The notes: a model not told the origin generated them from the letters alone. DNA of 35,710 nucleotides from Oxalobacteraceae bacterium (GCA_027490465.1 JAIXXZ010000106.1:1-35710), one strand, 5' to 3'; positions 1 to 8,770 are shown, counted from the first letter of the stretch. Numbers and translations are program-made.

Positions 1-1
1 G

Positions 2-409
2 ATTAAAATCAGCGAAGCGCCCATGTGGCAAGCCACGCGCAATGTGATCCCGGTGGGTAAGGTAGTGGCGCTCGATACCGCTGCATCGAACAACCGCGTG
101 ATTGCGAGCGCTTCTTTCGAGATTGTTGATGGTTTTGCCTCAGGTATGACAACGATTGAAGTCGGTGGTGGTCAGGCAGTACCAGCCAACGTCGACAACA
201 ACAGCGGTAAGGTCACGCTCAATGGGGCACGGTCGGTGGGGGATTACGACAAAGCGATTCGCGACATCAGGCTGCGCATGGGGGCTGATGTGCCACCGAA
301 TGCCGTGTTCCGCATCAAGATCACGCTGACCGATCAGAGCGGCAAGACCGAGTCCAAGACCGTGACCTTGCAGGTGAATCAGCCTGAGGTGGTATCGCGT
401 AATCCGTAA
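2..409 (+). CDS. C-terminal part of a large protein with an Ig/cadherin-like domain (partial)
   Basis: The reading frame is open from base 2, before the first ATG at 23, so this is the 3' end of a gene that begins outside the window. The visible 135 residues are rich in beta-branched and small residues, have no cysteine, and end in alternating hydrophobic strands (FRIKITLTDQSGKTESKTV), like the last domain of a repeated Ig-, cadherin- or calx-beta-like extracellular protein. No catalytic motif is visible. The function cannot be named; a surface or secreted adhesin-like protein is an inference from composition only. No clear terminator follows the stop. Confidence 0.5.
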   Translation: MKISEAPMWQATRNVIPVGKVVALDTAASNNRVIASASFEIVDGFASGMTTIEVGGGQAVPANVDNNSGKVTLNGARSVGDYDKAIRDIRLRMGADVPPNAVFRIKITLTDQSGKTESKTVTLQVNQPEVVSRNP

Positions 410-511
410 CTTTGTGGTGATGCATTTACCGTTGGCTGGGGTTTTGTGTCCTGGCTTTGAGATCAGGATAAAGTACGCTGCATACCAATACGATTACTGA
501 GGGAGACCATC

Positions 512-964
512 ATGCGCCATTACATCGCCATCGCGTTTTTTTGTCTTGCCCAGGCGGTTGCAGGATTCGCCCACGCTGCTGCTTGCGATCCGGTGACTGA
601 GGCGCAAGTCCAGGCCGCCGAGGATGCTCGCTACGCAGCACAAACCACCCTGGACTACACTGCGCTGGAAAGTCTTCTCGCTGATGATCTGATCTACATT
701 CACAGCTCGGCGGCCGTTGATACCAAACAGTCCTACATTGCCTCAATGCGCGATGGCAGTGTGCGATATCTTGCGATGAAGCGTTCGGAGGTGCAGGTGC
801 GGACGTATGGCTGTGTCGCAGTGATGACTGGTGTTGGTCAATTCGATGTGCAGATCAAGGACAAGCTGCTGAACGTCGAGCTACGTTTTCATAGCCTGTG
901 GATCCGTCGCGAGGGCAGGCTGCAATTCGTTTCTTGGCAGTCGACGCGGCTACCTCAGAAATAG
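512..964 (+). CDS. Secreted SnoaL/DUF4440-like (NTF2-fold) protein
   Basis: A 150-residue protein with a signal peptide (hydrophobic residues 4-22, cleavage likely after AHAA). The mature part follows the NTF2/DUF4440 pattern: an N-terminal helix (AEDARYAAQTTLDYTALESLLADDLIYIHSSA) followed by curved sheet strands ending in SLWIRREGRLQFVSWQSTRL. Members of this fold are small-molecule binding or enzymatic pockets; the substrate cannot be predicted. The start is supported by an AGGGAG ribosome site seven bases upstream. It converges with the SOUL-like gene at 991. Confidence 0.75.
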   Translation: MRHYIAIAFFCLAQAVAGFAHAAACDPVTEAQVQAAEDARYAAQTTLDYTALESLLADDLIYIHSSAAVDTKQSYIASMRDGSVRYLAMKRSEVQVRTYGCVAVMTGVGQFDVQIKDKLLNVELRFHSLWIRREGRLQFVSWQSTRLPQK

Positions 965-990
965 GTATGAACAGGTTCGGTATCAAGTTG

Positions 991-1638
991 TTATTTGCCT
1001 GACACCTCAATCAGAATTTCATTGCGCCGGCGCCAGGGCAGCGTGAACGGATCGTTGTAGCGAGCGACCTGCGGCACACCCGCTAGCGTCAAGTTTCGTG
1101 CGCTGGCCCATTGCTGCAGCTTTTCGGTGTTTTCTCGTATGGAGGCCGCTGTAGTCCAGCCACTGAACCGTATCGCTACAACCTCGTGTTCGCCCACCTT
1201 GCGCAGATTGATTTGGGCATTGTTGGGGCGGGGCAGCGTGTCCAGTTTTTCCTGACTGGGCATCACGAAATGTAGTTTCCATCCTGATTCGGCGGGTGAC
1301 ACCGTCACCGGCGCTGTCATGGAAATCTTGCGACTCTTGCCTGCATCTGCGGTGTTGTCACCAAAAATATAAGCAGCAATACGACGAAAACCCGTCTGGC
1401 TGGCAGAATCAAAATCACCGCTGAGTATCGTCTCGGCAACCACAAACCCTGAGTAGCGTCGGTGTTCGAATGGCGCGTCGGAGACAAGTACTTGATAGGC
1501 GGGTTCTTCGATAGCCATTACATCTCCGGCAGTAAACAGAGTAAACAGAAAAATCATGCCAACGATTTGCGTTGCATGACGTACGCGATTCTTGATGCAA
1601 TCTGATACGCGATAGCGCTGTGGTGTGAGGATGGGCAT
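991..1638 (-). CDS. SOUL-family haem-binding-like protein, exported
   Basis: A 215-residue reading. The core (YQVLVSDAPFEHRRYSGFVVAET, then a GFRRIAAYIFGDN segment and KISMTAPVTVSP) is the characteristic SOUL/HBP22 pattern, including the 'I..F.T.PV' block. A hydrophobic stretch (MIFLFTLFTAGDVMA) lies at residues 28-42. The true start may therefore be the ATG at 1557, which would put a signal peptide at the N-terminus; neither start has a convincing ribosome site. Some SOUL proteins bind haem, but binding is not conserved, so haem binding is inference. It starts seven bases after the stop of the hydrolase at 1646, so the two are probably co-transcribed. Confidence 0.8.
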   Translation of the reverse strand: MPILTPQRYRVSDCIKNRVRHATQIVGMIFLFTLFTAGDVMAIEEPAYQVLVSDAPFEHRRYSGFVVAETILSGDFDSASQTGFRRIAAYIFGDNTADAGKSRKISMTAPVTVSPAESGWKLHFVMPSQEKLDTLPRPNNAQINLRKVGEHEVVAIRFSGWTTAASIRENTEKLQQWASARNLTLAGVPQVARYNDPFTLPWRRRNEILIEVSGK

Positions 1639-1645
1639 CTGATTT

Positions 1646-2521
1646 TCAGTTTAAGTGTTTCTGCATCCACTGCCATAGTGCTGCGAAAATTTCATGCCGA
1701 TTGGTCTCATTGAAGTTTTCATGAAAATTCTCCGGAAAATAATGCAGCGTACGATATTGCTCAGGAATGGTACCCAGCATTTGACGGCTCACATTTGCAT
1801 CGGCCAGCTTGTCGTCACCGGCGACAACAGCAAACACCGGATGTCGCCATTGACTTAAATCGCTACCAAGCGCCGACTGCGCATCAAGCAAACTCCGTCC
1901 AAAGCGCATGCTGGCCTCAGTGCCGCGCCTGTGCATACGCTCATCCTCGTGGTGCCGTTGGATAATGGCCTCATCATGCGTGAGCCATTCGGTGAGTGAA
2001 GTCATTGGTACCTTCGCCGTGGGGAACAGCTTGGCCAGCAAACCTGAGAGATGTACCACCAGTGCCGGCACCGGAATCGCATTTGCATAGTAGGGCGAGG
2101 ACAGTATGACGCCGCGAATATCAAAAGATTCAAGCCTTCTCGTGATTTCCAAGTGTGTGGCGATCAGCGCACCCATCGAATGCCCCATCACAAAAATCGG
2201 CAGGTTAGGATATTCGGCGCGCGTCCACGCCAGCATGTGCTCTGCATCATCCAGAAAAACACCAAAATGCGGAATATCGATGCGCGACTTCTTGCCATGA
2301 CCGGTAAGATCAAAGCTGATTGTCGTTACCCCCTGCTCGCGAAAATACGCACCCACAGTCGCATAATCACCCGAGTGCGACATGCCGCCGTGAATGGCGA
2401 CGATCACGGCGCGGGGATGGGCTGCTTCCCAAAAGCGAACGATGCGATCGCCGTTTGGGAATGGCAGTTGCAGTACCCGGTCTTCCTGATAAATGCTCGC
2501 TGTCATGGTTTCATCACTCAA
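1646..2521 (-). CDS. Alpha/beta hydrolase, monoacylglycerol-lipase-like (Hydrolase_4)
   Basis: A 291-residue alpha/beta hydrolase. Visible elements: oxyanion-hole strand AIHGGMSHSGDY (residues 42-53), nucleophile elbow GHSMG with Ser115, acid candidate in VAGDDKLAD (Asp236/237) and a late histidine (ENFHENFNE, His267). The layout matches lysophospholipase and monoacylglycerol lipase relatives, so the substrate is probably a carboxylic ester of a lipid, acting in the cytoplasm (no signal peptide). It lies between an AlkB-like hydroxylase and a SOUL-like gene on the same strand, so a lipid or alkane-derived ester is a reasonable guess. Confidence 0.85.
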   Translation of the reverse strand: MSDETMTASIYQEDRVLQLPFPNGDRIVRFWEAAHPRAVIVAIHGGMSHSGDYATVGAYFREQGVTTISFDLTGHGKKSRIDIPHFGVFLDDAEHMLAWTRAEYPNLPIFVMGHSMGALIATHLEITRRLESFDIRGVILSSPYYANAIPVPALVVHLSGLLAKLFPTAKVPMTSLTEWLTHDEAIIQRHHEDERMHRRGTEASMRFGRSLLDAQSALGSDLSQWRHPVFAVVAGDDKLADANVSRQMLGTIPEQYRTLHYFPENFHENFNETNRHEIFAALWQWMQKHLN

Positions 2522-2539
2522 TATTTGGGGAAGCGCCTA

Positions 2540-2645
2540 AGGAACCCACGTTTTGTGGCGAGCCAGCTTGGCTCTGCGACGCGGGACCATGAAAAACGAG
2601 GGGTTTGTCGCGATGAATGTAGCCAACAACCTCTCCGATTTTATT
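2540..2645 (-). promoter_or_regulatory. Structured leader or intergenic hairpins upstream of the hydrolase gene
   Basis: The 161 bases between the AlkB-like stop and the hydrolase start contain two adjacent short hairpins: CCAC-N5-GTGG at 2546-2558 and GAGCCA-N3-TGGCTC at 2560-2574. On the minus strand they would lie in the hydrolase leader. A 44-codon frame starting with TTG and ending just before the hydrolase start also reads through them, without a ribosome site. This could be a regulatory leader, a processing site or a dispersed palindrome; I cannot tell which. Confidence 0.25.
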
Positions 2646-2682
2646 CAATCAGTGCTTCTCTCAGTCACCACATCAAGTATCG

Positions 2683-3657
2683 CTATGCCCGTGACAGAGC
2701 GTAAGCCTTCAGGCGTGGTGTCATGACCCATTTGTAGAGGGGCGGCAGCATCGCCAGTACCGACATGCCTGCATAACCGGTTGGCATTTGAGGCGAGCCC
2801 GGAGAGCGGTAGAGCTCGTCGCAAGCCAGCGAAGGCTCGGTGTGATGCGCTGCATGGCGCGGCAGATTGAACAGCATGGCATCGGCGACGAGATTGGCGC
2901 AGTCCCAAGTGTGAGCAATTCCCATGCGCTCGGGCTTGCCGTTGATTTCGGTGCGCTGCAATCCCCAATGTTCTACATAGTCGATACTGCCGACCAGCAG
3001 CAGCGCGAATGCCGCCTGTATCCCGCAAAACACCAACGTCTTGATGCCGCCCATCGCAAACATCAGCGCATACAGCAGGCAAGTCGCCATGAGCAGCGCG
3101 AGTGCCTCATTCCATCGGCCGGGCTGTGCGCGAGAGAGGCGCACAGCATCCGTGAATACACCGTAAAAATAACGCGGCAGGAAAGTCCATAGTCCTTCGT
3201 GCAGCCGCGCGGTGGCAGGATCGTTGTACGTAGCAGCAGCCCGGTGATGACCGCGATTGTGCTCGATGGCGTAGTGCCCATAAGCGACCGAGAGCAGCAG
3301 CAGCCGCGCCAACACGCGATCGGGCAGCGCACGCCGATGGCCCAGCTCGTGGGCCAGTACGATGCCAATACCACCCAGGATATAACCGCACGACAGCGCA
3401 AGCCACACCAGACCCCACCAATCCAGCGTCGGCGCTTGCGTGGCCAGCCCGAGGCTGATGAGGATGACAAGCGCCAGAATCAGTCGGGGAAAACCCTGGC
3501 CCCAGCGCAGGTTTCGATTGGCGTTTGTGCCGGGACCTACCCACCATTCCGCAATGGGCAGTACGACCGCTGCAATAACGACGGTCAGCCCAAACCAGCC
3601 CGAGACCCAAGCAAGGAGCGGCGAGATCGTGAATGCGAGAGGCAGGATCAGGTGCAT
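2683..3657 (-). CDS. AlkB-like alkane 1-monooxygenase / membrane fatty-acid desaturase family
   Basis: A 324-residue integral membrane di-iron enzyme. The three histidine motifs are present: HELGH (103-107), EHNRGHH (132-138) and RHAAHH (267-272), together with the AlkB signature DYVEHWGLQR (227-235), the counterpart of NYVEHYGL in alkane hydroxylases. This separates it from ordinary desaturases. About four to six hydrophobic segments are visible (residues 5-35, 57-73, 80-103, 185-225). It is shorter than typical AlkB (about 380-400 residues). AlkB enzymes hydroxylate terminal carbons of alkanes using electrons from rubredoxin; no rubredoxin or rubredoxin reductase gene is visible in the window. 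The exact substrate is uncertain. Confidence 0.82.
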   Translation of the reverse strand: MHLILPLAFTISPLLAWVSGWFGLTVVIAAVVLPIAEWWVGPGTNANRNLRWGQGFPRLILALVILISLGLATQAPTLDWWGLVWLALSCGYILGGIGIVLAHELGHRRALPDRVLARLLLLSVAYGHYAIEHNRGHHRAAATYNDPATARLHEGLWTFLPRYFYGVFTDAVRLSRAQPGRWNEALALLMATCLLYALMFAMGGIKTLVFCGIQAAFALLLVGSIDYVEHWGLQRTEINGKPERMGIAHTWDCANLVADAMLFNLPRHAAHHTEPSLACDELYRSPGSPQMPTGYAGMSVLAMLPPLYKWVMTPRLKAYALSRA

Positions 3658-3992
3658 GGGGGTGAAGGGTTGGGTGGAGTACCGGGTAAGTGCACGAGGT
3701 TTTTGTTAGGCGGGCAGATGTCGCACTGATCTTACACTGTTAGGCGGCTGTGCTTCAGATAGGGGCAGTGGTACGCCCAGACCAGGCGACGACTGATCGC
3801 TCTCGACAAATTTACTTATTTGATAACTTCGACGGCAAAATCTATTTGGTGCTACATTTTATAAATAGTAAAAAACACCTCTTAAAACATGAGCGGCAAA
3901 TCGATCGCGTCTTCGGGCAGCACGAACGAGACGGGTTCCAGGAAAAGCCATCCAAAAATCAGGTTTAAGTAAACACCAACGGAATCATTTCG
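3658..3992 (+). promoter_or_regulatory. Divergent intergenic region with AT-rich presumed promoter for the six-gene cluster
   Basis: This 335-base gap separates the minus-strand AlkB-like gene from the plus-strand cluster. Bases about 3805-3895 are markedly AT-rich compared with the surroundings and include a TATAAA at 3860-3865, but no well-spaced -35 box fits it. A 72-codon frame at 3750 begins with GTG and has no ribosome site; I do not call it a gene. The promoter of the downstream cluster most likely lies in the AT-rich part. Confidence 0.3.
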
Positions 3993-5429
3993 ATGAAAAT
4001 AACAAGAATTTTTTTTCGGTGCACGCTACTTTTAATTTCTCTGAGTTTGGCCGGTTGCGCCGGCATGTCGAATGACAGTAAAAACCAGCTACTGAAGCTG
4101 CGTGCTGAGTCGAATTTCGAGGGCGCCGCGCAGCTTTATCTGACCAAAGATCAAAAGCCCAACTACAACGCGAATGATTTGCAGCAGACGCTCGAGGCTG
4201 CCAAGGCTTTCCATGACGCCGGACGATGGAAAGACAGTAATGATGCATTCACGCGCGCGCACAACCTGATGCCCTGGAAAGAAGATACGGTCGATACACC
4301 AAAAGAGGTCGTTGATCTCATTGCAACGACAATGACGAGCAGTAGTTTTGGGCCTTATCAGGGGAAAGTTTTTGAAGGCGGCATGATTGATTTTTACCGG
4401 GCGCTCAATCATTTGATGCTGAAAAATGAAAATGCTCGCGTATCCTTCAATCGTCTTCAGGAGCGCCAAAGGAATGCTGTAGCGCAGCTTGGTGCCTTCT
4501 CTCGTGCCTCGGCCAACGGCGCTGCAGCCGGTGTGCAGGAAGCGCAAAAGACGGGTGCCGGTGTGGGTACGGATAAAATCCAAAACGAGCTTGCGCGTGG
4601 CACGAGCAAGATCAAACCGGGCATCATGATGTCCGAAATACGCAATTCGGCGGGTGATGTCATGTCGGCATTGTTCCGTTCGACTTCCGCTGATCCGCAA
4701 GACCATCAGGATCCCAGAATCCAGTCCATGTTGGCTGCTGCTGGCGAGAGCGCGGCGTCGCAAGAGGGCAAGGCGCTTGTCACGAAGCTCAAGCAGGACC
4801 TCGCAACTAAAAACGGCAGTATGAACAACTTTGTCATCGTCTTGTACGAGGATGGCAACGGTCCTGGTTTTGATGAATTCAGGCTGGACCTGCCGCTGTA
4901 TCTGGTATCGGACAAGGTGCTGTACAGTGGCATTGCGCTACCGGAGTTTCGGGAGGGGCAGAGTGCCGGTGGACGGCTTCTGGTGGGCGAAACAGCGGTC
5001 CCGACGTCTCTTCTGACTGACATGAACCGTATCGCTGGCCTGGAGTTCGACAAGTCTTACGAAGGCGTGGTTACCAAGGCGATTGTGTCAACCATGATCA
5101 AAACGGCTGCTCAGTACGCGGCTAACGAGGCAATCGATCAGCAAGTGGAGAAGAATAAGCTGGATCCACTGGCGGGTGCATTGCTGCAGATTGGTACGGC
5201 AGCAACGCAGGCGGCGACCACCCAAGCAGACACTCGGGCCTGGCGCAATCTTCCCAATACGATACAAATTGCGATTGTCAACCGCCCTGCATCAGGTAGT
5301 CTGCCGCTGTTTACCGCAACGCGTGAGCTGGTCGGTAACGCGTCGGTAGCGGAGGAGGGTAATTACCTGGTGCTCGTCAAGGCGGCCAGTCCTCAAGCCA
5401 AACCTGTTTTTTATGTAGCAAAGCTTTGA
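3993..5429 (+). CDS. COG3014-family outer-membrane-type lipoprotein
   Basis: A 478-residue lipoprotein: signal peptide with a lipobox LAGC, so Cys22 would be acylated. The next residue is Ala, not Asp, which favours outer-membrane sorting. The N-terminal half is helical and TPR-like (LRAESNFEGAAQLYL, AAKAFHDAGRWKDSNDAFTRA). The segment FEGGMIDFYRALNHLMLKNE and the following NENARVSFNRLQERQ is the pattern I associate with COG3014 proteins, which have no assigned function. It is the first gene of a six-gene plus-strand series and precedes an LpoB-like lipoprotein by 22 bases, suggesting an operon. A role in envelope assembly or peptidoglycan control is inferred from the neighbours only. Confidence 0.75.
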   Translation: MKITRIFFRCTLLLISLSLAGCAGMSNDSKNQLLKLRAESNFEGAAQLYLTKDQKPNYNANDLQQTLEAAKAFHDAGRWKDSNDAFTRAHNLMPWKEDTVDTPKEVVDLIATTMTSSSFGPYQGKVFEGGMIDFYRALNHLMLKNENARVSFNRLQERQRNAVAQLGAFSRASANGAAAGVQEAQKTGAGVGTDKIQNELARGTSKIKPGIMMSEIRNSAGDVMSALFRSTSADPQDHQDPRIQSMLAAAGESAASQEGKALVTKLKQDLATKNGSMNNFVIVLYEDGNGPGFDEFRLDLPLYLVSDKVLYSGIALPEFREGQSAGGRLLVGETAVPTSLLTDMNRIAGLEFDKSYEGVVTKAIVSTMIKTAAQYAANEAIDQQVEKNKLDPLAGALLQIGTAATQAATTQADTRAWRNLPNTIQIAIVNRPASGSLPLFTATRELVGNASVAEEGNYLVLVKAASPQAKPVFYVAKL

Positions 5430-5451
5430 TTATTTGAACGGATAACACATC

Positions 5452-6057
5452 ATGGAAAAATTCATCAGAAGAGTCTGTCTGCTGGCCCTGCCGCTTTTGC
5501 TCACTGCGTGCGCGTCGAACGTAGTGACATCGAACCCCCGGGCAAGCAAGGACGGTATAAATACCTTTGGTCTAACGACGGTTGATTTCGAGTTCGCTGC
5601 CAAAAAGTCGCTCGACGAGTTCATGATGTCTCCCTGGCTGGCAAAAAAAGAGGGTCGCTGGCTCGTTCAAATCGGTAATGTTCGTAACGAAACGACGCAG
5701 GAGGTCGATACCAAACGCCTCACGCAGCGGATGATGAGTCACATGACGCGTAACGGTAAATTCGCCTTCTCCTCGGTCGGCGGAAGTCTGGCAGACAGCA
5801 ACGTAAAAGATTACCGGCAGCTCGAGAATTCTGATCTCTACGATCAGGATACTGGCGCAAAAGGAAAAGCAATTAAGCCTGACCTCTCTATGGTTGGCGA
5901 GATATCTCAAACCACCAACGTCAGCGCTGATCGCTCAAAGCAGCAGTTGGAGTATGAATTTCGGTTGCGGGTGACCGATCTTGCCTTGGGGGTGATTGTC
6001 TTTGATTCGCTGGTACCTATCGATAAGCTGGGCTCCAACCAGAATTTTTCCTGGTAA
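5452..6057 (+). CDS. LpoB-like lipoprotein (penicillin-binding-protein activator family)
   Basis: A 201-residue lipoprotein. The signal peptide ends in a lipobox LTAC with acylated Cys20. The body carries the LpoB/YcfM pattern: GRWLVQIGNVRNETTQEVDTK, a helix with MMSHMTRNGKFAF, and PDLSMVGEISQ followed by EYEFRLRVTDL. LpoB of E. coli is an outer-membrane lipoprotein that reaches through the periplasm to stimulate the peptidoglycan synthase PBP1b. The sequence here lacks the long disordered Pro/Gln-rich linker typical of enterobacterial LpoB, so PBP activation should not be assumed; many LpoB-like proteins sit beside CsgG-like genes, as here. Confidence 0.8.
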   Translation: MEKFIRRVCLLALPLLLTACASNVVTSNPRASKDGINTFGLTTVDFEFAAKKSLDEFMMSPWLAKKEGRWLVQIGNVRNETTQEVDTKRLTQRMMSHMTRNGKFAFSSVGGSLADSNVKDYRQLENSDLYDQDTGAKGKAIKPDLSMVGEISQTTNVSADRSKQQLEYEFRLRVTDLALGVIVFDSLVPIDKLGSNQNFSW

Positions 6058-6093
6058 GCCCGCCGTTTAAAGCTTTTGGAAATCGATACGGCC

Positions 6094-7341
6094 ATGGAAA
6101 CTTCTGTCCGCTCTTGTGTTACGCGCTTTCTGATGTTGTGGTGTCTCGCCTGTGGTTTGGCTAACGCCCAGGTTCAGGAGGCGGAGATGAGTGCCGAAGG
6201 GCGAGGGGCAACCCGGGCACTGGCGATTCTCGATGGTTTGTCCAATGCGACCGCACAGGCATTCGGTTTTACCCTGCAGTCGTCCACGCGGCAGAGCGTA
6301 GCCTCCGCAGAGCTACTGGTCGATGACATGCAGTCCTCTGCTTTGCTCGAGCAGTTCAACAAGGCGATTGCCAAGCAGGTCAGCACCGACAGGTCTCGTC
6401 CTGTCACAGGTTATCGGGTCAACTCGGCAGAGGAATCAGCGAACGGTCGATGGATCGCCAATGTCACGATTCGCTATGCCACTTATGCGAAACCCGGTGC
6501 TGACTCCAACCGTCGTACCCTCATTATTGCGAGTACTTCGAAACAGTATCCTCAGGCGGCACTTGAGGCAGTCGAGCAGGCAGTGGTGGCATCTCGTCGT
6601 TTCGATGTACTCACGCGCAGTCACAACGCAGTATTCGAGCAGGAAAAGTTGTTCATCACCGGGCCAGACGCTTCGCGTGTCGAGGTGGCGCGGCTCTCAG
6701 GCGCGAGTGGAGCAGATTATGTGCTGATCATCGATCTGCAGGATCTCGAGGTACAAAACAACATCCGCGAAGTTATCAAGATGTCGGATGAAGTCATTGT
6801 CTCTAGCAAAGTGTCGGGTACGCTTCGTCTGCGCATCATGGAATTCACCAGCCGCAAGATCAAGTGGGTGGGTACTCAGGCCTTTGCCGAAACTCTGAAA
6901 GGCCGCACACAGATCACCAGCGACGTGCTTGCAAAAAATTTATCAACTGCTGCACGCAAGCTGGTGTCGGGTATGGTGGAGACGATTTTTCCGATTCGCG
7001 TGGTTCGACGCGATGGCAACATGCTCGTGCTGAACCGGGGTGAGGGATCCATTGATCAAGGCGAGCAGCTGTCGGTGTTCGTGCTGGGAGAGGATTTGCG
7101 TGACCCGCAGTCCGGCGAGTCGCTCGGACGCATGGAGACCCACGTAGCGACCGGGACTGTTATCGAAGTAAAGCCGAAGTACGCCATCTTGCGACTGACC
7201 TCGGCGTTATCAGCTGCTGACAGCGCTGAACTTCTGGTGAGATCACAACTGAGCAAAGAGACTACGCCAGCACCCAATCGCAAGCGGGATGCTACCGCCG
7301 AGGGCAGGGAGCGGGGTCGCTCACTGCTCAATGACTACTAA
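6094..7341 (+). CDS. CsgG/FlgT-like periplasmic protein
   Basis: I chose the ATG at 6094 (415 residues), which starts a clean signal peptide cleaved near ANAQ; a TTG at 6076 would add six residues. The middle has a CsgG-type half-barrel pattern (EQAVVASRRFDVLTRS, then GASGADYVLIIDLQDLEVQ and KVSGTLRLRIMEFTSRKIKW). The C-terminus (VLNRGEGSIDQGEQLSVFV, then DPQSGESLGRMETHVATG) matches the small beta domain found after CsgG-like domains and in FlgT. CsgG itself is a lipoprotein pore; this protein has no lipobox, so a soluble periplasmic or surface partner is more likely. It lies 36 bases after the LpoB-like gene, in the same direction. Confidence 0.65.
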   Translation: METSVRSCVTRFLMLWCLACGLANAQVQEAEMSAEGRGATRALAILDGLSNATAQAFGFTLQSSTRQSVASAELLVDDMQSSALLEQFNKAIAKQVSTDRSRPVTGYRVNSAEESANGRWIANVTIRYATYAKPGADSNRRTLIIASTSKQYPQAALEAVEQAVVASRRFDVLTRSHNAVFEQEKLFITGPDASRVEVARLSGASGADYVLIIDLQDLEVQNNIREVIKMSDEVIVSSKVSGTLRLRIMEFTSRKIKWVGTQAFAETLKGRTQITSDVLAKNLSTAARKLVSGMVETIFPIRVVRRDGNMLVLNRGEGSIDQGEQLSVFVLGEDLRDPQSGESLGRMETHVATGTVIEVKPKYAILRLTSALSAADSAELLVRSQLSKETTPAPNRKRDATAEGRERGRSLLNDY

Positions 7342-7364
7342 CAAGAACTTTCGAGTCGTATGCC

Positions 7365-8756
7365 ATGAATCCCAAAATCATTAGTCGCGTCGCGACGTTT
7401 TTCGCGATCACACCGCTCTTCTTGCTGCAGCCCGCGCTGGCGCAAGACGCACCTTCAGAATCGCAGGTTTCAGCCGCCGAGGCAGACAATGCACTCAATC
7501 GCCTCAGCTTTGGTCAGTGGGTTAAGGATTTCGAAAAGCAGTTCGCACCGATAGGGCGTCCGGATCCGGCAACTGGCCGGATATTTTATAAATCCAAGGC
7601 AGTCGTGCGCGTGCCTACCAACCACCCTGGCTATGCGAAGGAACTGGTACTGGCCTACGAAAAAGCCATGCTGGAGTTGCAGGTCGCATTCATTTTGCAG
7701 AATTACGGCACGATTACAACCAAGCGAATCTCCGAATTCATGTCCGACGATTCGGAGAATGCGCGTAAGTTCGATGACAATAAAGCAGTCAGTCCAGCGC
7801 CGCCTAAGCGTAGCGGAACAAAAATGGACATGGACAAGCTGCTCGCCGACATCGACGCTCGGGTCGATCAGTATCTTGTGCAACAAGGGGAGTCGCGTGA
7901 CAAAGTATCACGCATGTCGATACCCGAGAAAAAACAGTTATTCCGGAATAATCTGATCCGGGAAACCGTGAAAACTGCGGTACAGAACATGCAGGGACTG
8001 GTGCCCGTTCAGACCCGTCTGTTCACGCTGTCGACCCCGAATGGTGAACGTACACAGATTGGTATCATCGCCGTTCAATCTGAAAAAACCCGGCAGTTTG
8101 CAGAAGATATCCGCATGCAAAGGACCTCAATGGTCAAGGGGTCTGGTAAAGCCATTGACGAGTATTTGCCCAAGACTGATGCCGAGTTGCTCAATGAATT
8201 TGGTTTTCGTTTCGCCTACGACGAGAATGGACACCCCATGCTGATCTCATACGGCCGCTGGGGAGTTGCGTCAGAAAACCCGAATCCCACGCGACATTTG
8301 ATGAACGTTGAAAATGCACAGAGAACGGCCCAGACGCTGGCAGAAGCGTGGATTGCTGAATTTGCCGGTACGCGATTGCAAGTACTTGATGCACGCATGC
8401 AGGGATCAGTGATGGAAGAAATTGCCACTCGCATTACACACTACGAAAACTCGGAAAAAATCGGTACGGAGGATGCGATTGAAGATATCGGTAATACGAT
8501 AGACAAGAGTCTTCGTTCGGCTAAATCGGATACCACGATCAGCCTCAAAGGTACTTCCGAGATCAAAGTCTGGGAAGAAAAAGATTCGTCTGGTCAGATC
8601 CATGTGGGCTCCATCATTACCTGGACGGCGGCCCAATTGAACAATGCACAGAATATCGAGCGAAACGGTACGGCTACGAACACGAACACCAACAACGGAC
8701 CCACCGTGAAAGACAATCGCGGATCGCGTGTTGTAAATTCCAAGGATGACTTTTGA
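7365..8756 (+). CDS. Secreted protein of unknown function, cluster member
   Basis: A 463-residue protein I do not recognise. A signal peptide is clear (residues 8-26, cleavage near ALAQD). Visible features: NRLSFGQWVKDFEKQF at the mature N-terminus, a helical block with AKELVLAYEKAMLELQVAF, a charged region (about 125-205), a sheet-like middle with RTQIGIIAVQSEKTRQFAE and an Asn/Thr-rich, low-complexity C-terminal tail (NGTATNTNTNNGPT). No catalytic motif or membrane helix is seen. It starts 23 bases after the CsgG-like gene and its end is directly followed by the caspase-like gene, so it should be part of the same transcript. Function unknown; a periplasmic partner of the neighbours is inferred. 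Confidence 0.7.
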   Translation: MNPKIISRVATFFAITPLFLLQPALAQDAPSESQVSAAEADNALNRLSFGQWVKDFEKQFAPIGRPDPATGRIFYKSKAVVRVPTNHPGYAKELVLAYEKAMLELQVAFILQNYGTITTKRISEFMSDDSENARKFDDNKAVSPAPPKRSGTKMDMDKLLADIDARVDQYLVQQGESRDKVSRMSIPEKKQLFRNNLIRETVKTAVQNMQGLVPVQTRLFTLSTPNGERTQIGIIAVQSEKTRQFAEDIRMQRTSMVKGSGKAIDEYLPKTDAELLNEFGFRFAYDENGHPMLISYGRWGVASENPNPTRHLMNVENAQRTAQTLAEAWIAEFAGTRLQVLDARMQGSVMEEIATRITHYENSEKIGTEDAIEDIGNTIDKSLRSAKSDTTISLKGTSEIKVWEEKDSSGQIHVGSIITWTAAQLNNAQNIERNGTATNTNTNNGPTVKDNRGSRVVNSKDDF

Positions 8757-8770
8757 GTAGCGGCACCCGC

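Noticed and set aside
2592-2606. The 15-base string AAAAACGAGGGGTTT also occurs at 34192-34206.
   Set aside because: One copy is coding (CIA30-like gene), flanks are unrelated, and it is likely chance.
2051-2704. A 217-codon plus-strand frame opposite the hydrolase gene.
   Set aside because: It is antisense to a clearly recognisable hydrolase with catalytic motifs; its own translation has no family features.
3750-3968. A 72-codon plus-strand frame before the six-gene cluster.
   Set aside because: GTG start, no ribosome site, no recognisable motif, and it lies in the presumed promoter region.
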